Below, piece by piece: positions 1 to 5,337 of a stretch of 5,337 nucleotides of DNA (positions are counted from its first letter, which is position 1; every line of letters starts with the position of its first letter). Below the pieces are notes generated by a model that was not told the DNA's origin, ran no database searches, and saw only the letters and a list, made by a program, of their open reading frames with translations. The stretch comes from Bifidobacterium breve (GTDB taxonomy: Bacteria; Actinomycetota; Actinomycetes; UBA12327): NCBI GenBank assembly GCA_943332445.1, contig CALQPL010000094.1, positions 1-5,337 of the forward strand. The letters are read 5' to 3'. A program made the translations under genes and the position numbers.

Positions 1-1838
1 AAGTGAGCGTGGACGACGTGTGCCCATTCCGAGCCATCAAATTCAGCCTTGGTTTCGCCCAAGACGATCAATGTCAAATCGTCAGCAGGCAAACCGTGTG
101 ACAAATGCGTGTGCACGTCATCAATCACACCAAGAACTCCAACAACCGGAGTAGGCAAGATCGCGGTCTCGCCGGTCTGGTTGTAAAAGCTGACGTTGCC
201 ACCGGTGACCGGAACGCCCAGGGTTAAGCAGGCATCAGCCAAACCAGTCACCGCTTCAGAGAACTGCCACATCACGGACGGGTCTTCAGGGGAGCCGAAG
301 TTCAAACAGTTCGTTACCGCTAGCGGTCGCGCTCCGGTTGCCGCCACATTGCGGTACGCCTCACTCAACGCGAGCTGTGCGCCAAGGTACGGGTTCAACA
401 TCGTGAAGCGTGCGTTGCAGTCGGTGGAAATCGCGACACCGCGTGAGGTGGAGTCGTCGATGCGCACCATTCCGGCGTCCTCGGGTGTCGCCGATGCGGT
501 GTTACCGAGCACGTAGCGGTCGTATTGCGAAGTGATCCACGACTTATCCGCCAAGTTGGGGGATCCGACTAGTGCCAAGACCGTCTCCACGAACTCATCA
601 GCCGAGGTCGGGCGCTCTAGGGAAGAAGTCGAGTTCGCGGCCAGTGCATCTTGGCTTGCGGGCTTGGAGAACGGGCGGTTGTAGACCGGGCCTTCGTGGG
701 CGACCGTGCGCGGTGGCACGTCCACAATTTGTTCGCCCTGCCATTCGATGGTCAAGCGTCCGCTGGAGTTGACCGTGCCAATCACGACTGCGTCAACATC
801 CCACTTCGCACAGATTTCCATGAACCGATCAAGGTTTGCCGGTTCCAGGATCGCGCACATGCGCTCCTGCGATTCACTCATCAAAATTTCTTCAGGACTC
901 AAGGTCGCATCGCGCAAGGGAACCGCATCCAAGATCACGTGCATGCCGCCGTCACCGTTGCTCGCAAGCTCTGAGGTGGCACAGGAAATTCCAGCGCCAC
1001 CGAGGTCCTGGATTCCTACGATGATGTCTTCGGCAAAAATCTCGAGACAGCATTCGATCAAGACTTTTTCGGTGAAGGGGTCGCCGACTTGCACGCTGGG
1101 GCGCTTGGCCGGACCGTCTGCATCGAATGTTTCAGAAGCCAGGACCGAGACGCCGCCGATGCCGTCGCCACCGGTTTTAGCTCCGAACAGCACGACGAGG
1201 TTGCCGGTGCCCGATGCAGTCGCCAGCAGGATGTCTTCGTGCTTCATGACTCCTACGCACAAGGCGTTGACCAGTGGGTTGCCCAAGTAGCTTTGGTCGA
1301 AGACGACCTCGCCACCGATGTTGGGCAGACCCAAACAGTTTCCGTAACCACCAATGCCAGCCACGATGCCAGGCAGGACGCGTTGGGTGTCTTGTGCATC
1401 CGCAGGGCCAAAGCGCAGCGGGTCCATGACGGCGACTGGGCGAGCGCCCATGGTCAAAATGTCGCGGACGATTCCACCAATACCCGTCGCGGCGCCTTGG
1501 TAGGGCTCGACGTAGGACGGGTGGTTGTGTGATTCGACCTTAAACGTGACGGCATACCCATCACCGACGTCAACAACGCCTGCGTTTTCACCCATGCCCA
1601 CCAAGAGGGCATCGGTCTTGGGAGCCTTGTCACCGAATTGACGCAGGTGAACCTTGCTGGACTTGTACGAGCAGTGTTCACTCCACATGACCGAGTACAT
1701 CGCCAACTCAGCACTGGTGGGACGACGGCCAAGGATCTCTTTAATGCGGGCGTATTCGTCGGCCTTGAGTCCTAACTCAGACCATGGCTGCTGCGCATCC
1801 GGTGTAGCAGCAGCTTGTGCAGTGGTGTCGATACTCAT
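1..1838 (-). CDS. purL: Phosphoribosylformylglycinamidine synthase, large subunit PurL (small-type), C-terminus cut by window edge
   Basis: PurL is the synthetase subunit of FGAM synthase. It uses ATP and ammonia supplied by PurQ to convert FGAR to FGAM in cytosolic de novo purine synthesis. I translated the frame by hand from ATG at 1838 and found 612 codons without a stop up to the window edge. Landmarks are SEHCS (residues 53-57), GMGENAGVVD (81-90), ESHNHPS (102-108, ATP/substrate-site histidines in this family), QDLGGAGI (277-284), and in the second half TNCLNFG (509-515) and TGGNVSFYN (545-553). These fit two AIRS-type halves, about 70-365 and 450 onward. Small-type PurL is usually about 740-770 residues, so roughly 140 C-terminal residues lie outside. 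A weak Shine-Dalgarno GGTGA (1850-1846) sits 7 nt before the ATG. The start shares one base with the purQ stop (TGATG), which suggests translational coupling. The need for separate PurS and PurQ agrees with the small-type class. Identity is secure. Confidence 0.97.
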   Translation of the reverse strand, partial: MSIDTTAQAAATPDAQQPWSELGLKADEYARIKEILGRRPTSAELAMYSVMWSEHCSYKSSKVHLRQFGDKAPKTDALLVGMGENAGVVDVGDGYAVTFKVESHNHPSYVEPYQGAATGIGGIVRDILTMGARPVAVMDPLRFGPADAQDTQRVLPGIVAGIGGYGNCLGLPNIGGEVVFDQSYLGNPLVNALCVGVMKHEDILLATASGTGNLVVLFGAKTGGDGIGGVSVLASETFDADGPAKRPSVQVGDPFTEKVLIECCLEIFAEDIIVGIQDLGGAGISCATSELASNGDGGMHVILDAVPLRDATLSPEEILMSESQERMCAILEPANLDRFMEICAKWDVDAVVIGTVNSSGRLTIEWQGEQIVDVPPRTVAHEGPVYNRPFSKPASQDALAANSTSSLERPTSADEFVETVLALVGSPNLADKSWITSQYDRYVLGNTASATPEDAGMVRIDDSTSRGVAISTDCNARFTMLNPYLGAQLALSEAYRNVAATGARPLAVTNCLNFGSPEDPSVMWQFSEAVTGLADACLTLGVPVTGGNVSFYNQTGETAILPTPVVGVLGVIDDVHTHLSHGLPADDLTLIVLGETKAEFDGSEWAHVVHAH

Positions 1839-2515
1839 CAGGCGTTCACCAACCGTGACAACACAGAGGTGAAGAAGGTCAAGCCATCAAGGCTAGGGCC
1901 AAAGCCCGCCTCAACCGCATGTTCGGGGTGTGGCATCAGACCGACAACGTTTCCGGCTTCATTGGTGATGCCCGCGATATCGCGACGCGAACCGTTGGGG
2001 TTGCCATCGATGTAGCGAGCAATGATGCGGCCAGTGGCTTCGAGCTCATCCAACGTGCGTTCGTCGGCGATGTAGGAGCCTTCGCCGTTCTTTAGCGGAA
2101 TGACGATTTCTTGGTTGGCGGCAAAGCCGGACGTGAAAGCAGAAGTGGTGTTCTCGATGCGCAGTTTTTGGTCCCTGCAGATGAAGTGCAAGTGGTCATT
2201 ACGGGTCAAGGCGCCGGGCAAGAGGTGGGATTCGCACAGGACCTGGAAGCCGTTGCAGATACCAAAGACGGGCATTCCATCGTTGGCAGCGTCAATGATG
2301 GAGGTCATGATCGGCGAGAAGCGTGCGATGGCACCGGCGCGCAGGTAGTCACCGTAGGAAAAGCCACCGGGCAAGACCACCGCATCAACCTTTGACAGGT
2401 CAGTGGTTCCGTGCCACAGGGCTACGGGTTCGGCGCCAGCCAACCGGATGGCGCGCTGTGCATCGCGATCGTCAAGTGAGCCAGGAAAAGTCACCACACC
2501 AACACGAGGGGACAT
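1838..2515 (-). CDS. purQ: Phosphoribosylformylglycinamidine synthase, glutamine amidotransferase subunit PurQ
   Basis: PurQ is the class I glutaminase of the PurLQS complex. It hydrolyses glutamine and passes ammonia to PurL. The protein is 225 residues, the normal length for stand-alone PurQ. The start VGVVTFPGSLDDRD (5-18) is typical of the family. The oxyanion-strand motif LPGGFSYGDYLRAGA spans 48-62. The nucleophile elbow GICNGFQ places the catalytic Cys at 87, and MPHPEHA (194-200) supplies His196 and Glu198 of the triad, so all three catalytic residues are present. The ATG at 2515 lies 2 nt after the purS TAA and is preceded at 9 nt by a strong GGAGGA that lies inside the last codons of purS. 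The stop overlaps the purL start by one base. Neighbours on both sides are the partner subunits, so the call does not rest on motifs alone. Confidence 0.98.
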   Translation of the reverse strand: MSPRVGVVTFPGSLDDRDAQRAIRLAGAEPVALWHGTTDLSKVDAVVLPGGFSYGDYLRAGAIARFSPIMTSIIDAANDGMPVFGICNGFQVLCESHLLPGALTRNDHLHFICRDQKLRIENTTSAFTSGFAANQEIVIPLKNGEGSYIADERTLDELEATGRIIARYIDGNPNGSRRDIAGITNEAGNVVGLMPHPEHAVEAGFGPSLDGLTFFTSVLSRLVNA

Positions 2516-2517
2516 GC

Positions 2518-2766
2518 TTAGTTGTCCTCCACGCGAACGGTGAAGTCTTCAATGACGGTGTTAGCCAAGAGGGATTCCGCAAGTTCATGAATCGACGCGA
2601 GGGCTGCTTCATCCACTGGGCCATCGACCTGGAGCTCGAAGCGCTTGCCCTGTCGCACGCTGGCGATGGTGCTGTAACCCAATCGATCGGCTGCGCGTTC
2701 AACAGCCTTGCCTTGAGGGTCAAGGATTTCTGACTTAAGCATGACGTCGACGACGACGCGGGCCAC
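2518..2766 (-). CDS. purS: Phosphoribosylformylglycinamidine synthase subunit PurS
   Basis: PurS is the small third subunit of FGAM synthase. It bridges PurQ and PurL and helps ammonia transfer. From the GTG at 2766 the product is 82 residues (MARVVVDVML...), matching the family length of about 80. Family signatures are ILDPQG (14-19), VRQGKRFEL (37-45) and the C-terminal VIEDFTV strand (71-77). Two GTG codons compete for the start: 2772 (84 residues, MPVARV...) and 2766. I prefer 2766 because a GGAG lies 5 nt before it, while the same GGAG overlaps the start codon at 2772. Related PurS proteins, as I recall them, also begin MARVVV. The stop TAA is 2 nt from the purQ ATG. It follows galE after an 82-nt gap, the largest spacing in the operon. 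The function is certain from motifs and neighbours; only the first two residues are in doubt. Confidence 0.95.
   Translation of the reverse strand: MARVVVDVMLKSEILDPQGKAVERAADRLGYSTIASVRQGKRFELQVDGPVDEAALASIHELAESLLANTVIEDFTVRVEDN
2525..2530 (-). promoter_or_regulatory. Strong Shine-Dalgarno site for purQ
   Basis: On the minus strand GGAGGA lies 9 nt before the purQ ATG, within the codons for the last Val-Glu-Asp of purS. It is the best ribosome binding site in the window. It would let purQ be translated efficiently even though purS is small. Confidence 0.7.
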
Positions 2767-2848
2767 TGGCACTCCAGGGTTGGCAGGGACGATGTGGACT
2801 CAGTCTATCGGCGCACTGTGGGGCGCCGGTGGCGGTTCGGTGCCGTGT
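2767..2848 (-). other. galE-purS intergenic spacer with small stem-loop and a -10-like hexamer
   Basis: This is the only true intergenic space in the window. On the minus strand it contains a perfect 6-bp inverted repeat, CGGCGC / GCGCCG, with an 8-nt loop (2828-2809). It is followed immediately by ATAGACTGAG. No run of T follows the stem, so it does not look like an intrinsic terminator. TAGACT (2807-2802) matches the TAnnnT pattern of an actinobacterial -10 element, but no recognisable -35 lies 16-19 nt upstream, where the sequence is CCGGC-rich. The spacer could hold a weak internal promoter, an RNA-processing site, or nothing functional. In GC-rich DNA such a hairpin can arise by chance. 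Confidence 0.25.
2772..2775 (-). promoter_or_regulatory. Shine-Dalgarno site that decides the purS start
   Basis: The minus strand reads TGGAG-TGCCA-GTG. GGAG (2775-2772) is spaced 5 nt from the GTG at 2766, a normal distance. It includes the first base of the competing GTG at 2772 and so cannot serve that codon. Confidence 0.5.
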
Positions 2849-3817
2849 TTAGGCGGGTGGAAAGGCTTGCCACGCAGACCAGGCGGACGTGACCATGTCA
2901 GCCAAATCGCGCTGTGCCTGCCAGCCAAGCTCGCTGTGAATGCGGTTGACCGCAGCAACTAATGAGGCGGGATCGCCAGCGCGTGGAGCGGAGATCTCGT
3001 GGGCGAAGTCACTACCCATGGCGCTTCGCACCGCATCGAGCACATCGAGGACGCTAAATCCCATCCCTCGTCCCACGTTGTAAATATCGGTCCGCCCACC
3101 GCGCTCGGCTTGAGTCACAGCAGCCACATGTGCCTCAGCCAGATCCTGAACGTGGATGTAGTCGCGAATGCAGGTGCCATCAGGTGTGGGGTAAGTGTCG
3201 CCGAACACCTGTGGGGCTTGGCCGTCATCAAGCGCGCGCAAGACCATGGGAATGAGGTTGAACACTCCGGTGTCGCCTAGGTCGTCGGCGCCAGCGCCTG
3301 CCACGTTGAAGTAGCGCAACGCAACCCAGGACAGGTCATAACCAGATTCGCTGAGGTCGCGCACGAGCCACTCTTGAGCCAACTTGGTTTGGCCGTACGG
3401 GTTAATCGGCATGGTGGGGGTGTCTTCAGTGACGGCATCAACATCGGGTGATCCGTAAACCGCTGCGCTCGAACTCAAGACCATGTGGTGAACATCTGCG
3501 GCTTTGATGGCATCAAGCAAGGCCATCGTGCCCTGAACATTTTGTTCAAAGTACATGTGGGGTTGTTCAACGGACTCGCCAACAGACTTCTTCGCGGCCA
3601 GATGGATCACACCGTCAACTCGGTGATCGGTCAAAGCTCGCGTGACGCTGTCGGTGTCCAAGATCGAAGCTTCGACGAACGGAACGCCTTCGGAGACCTT
3701 GCGCCGAAGTCCGGTTGATAAGTCATCAAGAACGACAACGTCATGGCCTTGGTCGTGAAGCGCGCGCAGGATGTGCGCTCCGATATACCCGGCGCCTCCG
3801 GTCAGCATCCACTTCAT
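2849..3817 (-). CDS. galE: UDP-glucose 4-epimerase (GalE family, extended SDR)
   Basis: GalE is a cytosolic NAD-dependent epimerase that interconverts UDP-glucose and UDP-galactose, and in some family members the GlcNAc/GalNAc forms. The 322-residue product is complete for this family. The Rossmann motif TGGAGYIGAH is at 6-15, followed by the acidic LDDLSTG turn (30-36) that normally binds the adenosine ribose, then HLAAKKSVGES (72-82). The catalytic set is Ser117 in SSSAAVYG plus Tyr141 and Lys145 in NPYGQTK, with the same spacing as Ser124/Tyr149/Lys153 of E. coli GalE. LRYFNVAGA (167-175) and GTCIRDYIHVQDLAEAH (214-230) are GalE hallmarks. The closest style I recognise is Streptomyces GalE. 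The ATG at 3817 overlaps the purC stop as ATGA and has AGGAA 5 nt upstream, so translation is probably coupled to purC. It is the only gene here outside purine synthesis. Another UDP-sugar epimerase specificity is possible. Confidence 0.93.
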   Translation of the reverse strand: MKWMLTGGAGYIGAHILRALHDQGHDVVVLDDLSTGLRRKVSEGVPFVEASILDTDSVTRALTDHRVDGVIHLAAKKSVGESVEQPHMYFEQNVQGTMALLDAIKAADVHHMVLSSSAAVYGSPDVDAVTEDTPTMPINPYGQTKLAQEWLVRDLSESGYDLSWVALRYFNVAGAGADDLGDTGVFNLIPMVLRALDDGQAPQVFGDTYPTPDGTCIRDYIHVQDLAEAHVAAVTQAERGGRTDIYNVGRGMGFSVLDVLDAVRSAMGSDFAHEISAPRAGDPASLVAAVNRIHSELGWQAQRDLADMVTSAWSAWQAFPPA

Positions 3818-4716
3818 GACAGTTCCTGACCCGTCAGTAATTCGTAGGCTTCGAGGTACTTAGCCCTCGTGGCGGCGACGATGTCTTGGGGCAAAGCGGG
3901 CGGCTCGGTCTCGCTGGTTCGATCCCACCCAGAGGCTGCCGATGTCAGCCAGTCGCGCACGAATTGCTTGTCGTACGACGGCTGGGCTGAACCAGGCTTC
4001 CAGCCGGCTGCTGGCCAAAAGCGCGAAGAGTCAGGGGTCAAGACTTCGTCACCGAGCACGATGGTGCCGTCCGCGCCACGACCAAACTCAAACTTCGTGT
4101 CGGCCAACAAGATCCCGCGTTCGGCGGCGATGGCTTCGGCTCGCTGGTACACCGCGAGTGTGAGACGACGAAGTTCGTCGGCATCGCTTTGACCGATCAA
4201 CCTGACAACGTGCGCGAAATCAACATTTTCATCGTGGTCGCCAAGGTCGGCTTTAGTCGCCGGCGTGAAGATCGGTTCGTCGAGACGACTGCCATCAACT
4301 AATCCACTCGGTAGTTCAACCCCACACACAGTGGAAGATGCGTTGTATTCAATTAAACCTGAACCAGTGAGATAGCCGCGGGCGACGCATTCAACCGGGA
4401 ACATGTCCAGGCGTTGGCACACCATCGCTCGTCCGGCCACCGCGTCAGGAACATCAGTGGAAATCACGTGGTGGGGAACGATGTCCTTGAGTTGGTCAAA
4501 CCACCACAGTGACAAGCTCGTGAGGATGCGACCTTTGTCGGGAATCGGCGTGGACAGCACCCAGTCGTAGGCCGAAATGCGGTCGCTGGCCACGACCAAC
4601 AGGTGTCCCTCAGGGGTGCCATAGAGCGAGCGGACCTTGCCTTGGTGAACGAAGGAAAAGCCGTGCGCAAGAAGGGATTCGTGCGCGGGATCGGGCGGGA
4701 GCAACGTGGTGGTCAC
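3814..4716 (-). CDS. purC: Phosphoribosylaminoimidazole-succinocarboxamide synthase (SAICAR synthetase)
   Basis: PurC joins CAIR with aspartate, using ATP, to make SAICAR in de novo purine synthesis. The 300-residue product matches the length of actinobacterial PurC (about 295-300). Seen in order: GKVRSLY (26-32, ATP-binding strand), VASDRISAYDWVL (42-54), PDKGRILT (59-66), signature PVECVARGYLTGSG (107-120), FTPATKADLGDHDEN (150-164), signature LADTKFEFG (204-212), then DEVLTPDSSRFWP (223-235) and SYDKQFVRDWL (247-257). Nothing essential appears missing. The start is GTG at 4716, overlapping the purB stop as GTGA. I see no Shine-Dalgarno upstream (the sequence before it is CCCGGCGACATCTT), so initiation probably depends on ribosomes finishing purB. 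At its 3' end TGA overlaps the galE ATG by 4 nt. The purB-purC order fits its pathway role, since PurB acts on the PurC product. Confidence 0.97.
   Translation of the reverse strand: MTTTLLPPDPAHESLLAHGFSFVHQGKVRSLYGTPEGHLLVVASDRISAYDWVLSTPIPDKGRILTSLSLWWFDQLKDIVPHHVISTDVPDAVAGRAMVCQRLDMFPVECVARGYLTGSGLIEYNASSTVCGVELPSGLVDGSRLDEPIFTPATKADLGDHDENVDFAHVVRLIGQSDADELRRLTLAVYQRAEAIAAERGILLADTKFEFGRGADGTIVLGDEVLTPDSSRFWPAAGWKPGSAQPSYDKQFVRDWLTSAASGWDRTSETEPPALPQDIVAATRAKYLEAYELLTGQELS
3823..3827 (-). promoter_or_regulatory. Shine-Dalgarno site for galE inside purC
   Basis: AGGAA on the minus strand lies 5 nt before the galE ATG, within the last codons of purC (Gln-Glu-Leu region). It indicates that galE is translated from the purC message and that its start at 3817 is right. 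Confidence 0.55.
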
Positions 4717-5337
4717 AAGATGTCGCCGGGGCTATAGCGCGCGGCCTCAGGGTGGGAAGCAACGATCGCGTTGATGCGGTTCACCACTTCCGCGACTTGG
4801 GCTTGCGCGGCACCGGTGAACTCCAAAGGCTCGGATACCAACTCATTGATGTTTGCAAGAGTCAGTGGCAACCGATCATCAGCGGCGAGGCGTTCGAACA
4901 AGTCGTTTCGGTCCGTTCCCTTTTCGCGCATTTCCAACGCGACAGCAACGGCGTGCTCCTTGATCGCTTCGTGTGCGCTCTCGCGGCCAACGCCGGCTCG
5001 AACCGAAGCCATCAAAATCTTGGTGGTGGTGAGGAATGGTAGGTAGCGTTGCAACTCCCGTTCAATGACCGCAGGGAAGACACCGAATTCATCAAGCACG
5101 GTGAGGAAGGTTTCGAAGAGGCCGTCGAGAGCGAAGAACGCATCGGGCAAGGCGACGCGGCGCACGACTGAACACGAAACATCGCCTTCGTTCCATTGAT
5201 CGCCCGCAAGTTCGGTCGTCATGGACAAGTAACCCCGCAGCACGACAGACAAACCGTTGACGCGTTCGCACGAGCGCGTGTTCATCTTGTGTGGCATGGC
5301 GCTAGATCCGACTTGGCCAGGCTTGAAGCCTTCGGTG
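4713..5337 (-). CDS. purB: Adenylosuccinate lyase, C-terminal part (N-terminus beyond window)
   Basis: PurB releases fumarate from SAICAR (giving AICAR) and from adenylosuccinate (giving AMP), so it serves two steps of purine synthesis. It is a cytosolic homotetramer of the fumarase/aspartase superfamily. The frame is open to the window edge and covers the last 207 residues of what is normally a protein of about 470. The visible part starts just before the superfamily signature loop GSSAMPHKMN (fragment residues 10-19). By family knowledge the first serine of that loop is the catalytic base, and the Lys and Asn are conserved. Downstream, NEGDVSCSVVRRVALPD and RELQRYLPFL are close to mycobacterial PurB as I recall it. 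The ATG at 5297 is only the Met of the MPHK motif and not a start. The C-terminus YSPGDIL followed by TGA overlaps the purC GTG by 4 nt. The long form with MPHKMNTRS points to the actinobacterial group. Confidence 0.97.
   Translation of the reverse strand, partial: TEGFKPGQVGSSAMPHKMNTRSCERVNGLSVVLRGYLSMTTELAGDQWNEGDVSCSVVRRVALPDAFFALDGLFETFLTVLDEFGVFPAVIERELQRYLPFLTTTKILMASVRAGVGRESAHEAIKEHAVAVALEMREKGTDRNDLFERLAADDRLPLTLANINELVSEPLEFTGAAQAQVAEVVNRINAIVASHPEAARYSPGDIL

Noticed and set aside
706..1290. 194-codon open frame on the plus strand, opposite purL
   Set aside because: It lies wholly antisense to a purL frame with intact family motifs, and its translation has no recognisable domain. 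Open antisense frames are expected from the codon bias of GC-rich genes.
1089..1532. 147-codon plus-strand open frame opposite purL
   Set aside because: It is also a shadow of the purL reading frame. It overlaps another antisense frame and has no motif or convincing ribosome binding site.
2323..2733. 136-codon plus-strand frame spanning the purQ/purS junction
   Set aside because: It is antisense to two well-identified genes, and its composition is unlike a folded protein family I know.
2809..2828. Rho-independent terminator after galE
   Set aside because: The stem is only 6 bp with an 8-nt loop, and no T-run follows on the minus strand. The sequence after it is ATAGACTGAG.
2849..3817. Recent horizontal transfer of galE
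   Set aside because: By eye its base composition and codon choice resemble the flanking pur genes, it shows actinobacterial GalE features, and its start overlaps purC neatly. I see no transfer scars.
4713..5297. A separate 194-residue gene starting at ATG 5297
   Set aside because: That Met is inside the GSSAMPHKMN loop of PurB. The frame stays open to the window edge and the upstream residues continue the PurB sequence, so this is a partial purB.
1..5337. Mobile element, CRISPR array, tRNA/rRNA, riboswitch or prophage signal
   Set aside because: Coding sequence covers almost all the window on one strand. I saw no long direct or inverted repeats, no transposase or integrase motifs and no tRNA-like clover pattern. 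Any 5' leader or purine riboswitch of the operon would lie beyond 5337.

Overview
The window is a stretch of core metabolism from what looks like an actinobacterium (Actinomycetota) of moderate GC content, roughly 55-60% by eye. The evidence is the gene family style. PurB carries the GSSAMPHKMNTRS loop, PurC resembles mycobacterial-type SAICAR synthetase, GalE resembles Streptomyces-type GalE, and FGAM synthase is split into PurS, PurQ and a small-type PurL. I cannot name a genus from the sequence alone.

All six genes lie on the minus strand and read from high to low coordinates: purB (C-terminal 207 residues, entering from beyond 5337), purC (4716-3814), galE (3817-2849), purS (2766-2518), purQ (2515-1838) and purL (N-terminal 612 residues, running out past position 1). 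The junctions are very tight: purB/purC overlap as GTGA, purC/galE overlap as ATGA, purS/purQ are 2 nt apart, and purQ/purL overlap as TGATG. Only galE/purS leaves a real gap, about 82 nt. The layout suggests one long transcript whose promoter lies outside the window.

Five of the genes act in de novo purine synthesis. PurL, PurQ and PurS together form FGAM synthase (step 4, FGAR to FGAM). PurC makes SAICAR, and PurB cleaves both SAICAR (to AICAR) and adenylosuccinate (to AMP). The sixth gene, galE, encodes a complete NAD-dependent UDP-sugar 4-epimerase and has no role in purine synthesis. It sits between purC and purS and overlaps the purC stop codon, so it appears built into the operon rather than merely near it.

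I see no RNA genes, mobile elements, CRISPR arrays, attachment sites or pseudogenes. No stretch longer than about 85 nt lacks a gene. I found no evidence of an undescribed system; the galE insertion is the one feature that departs from a plain purine operon.
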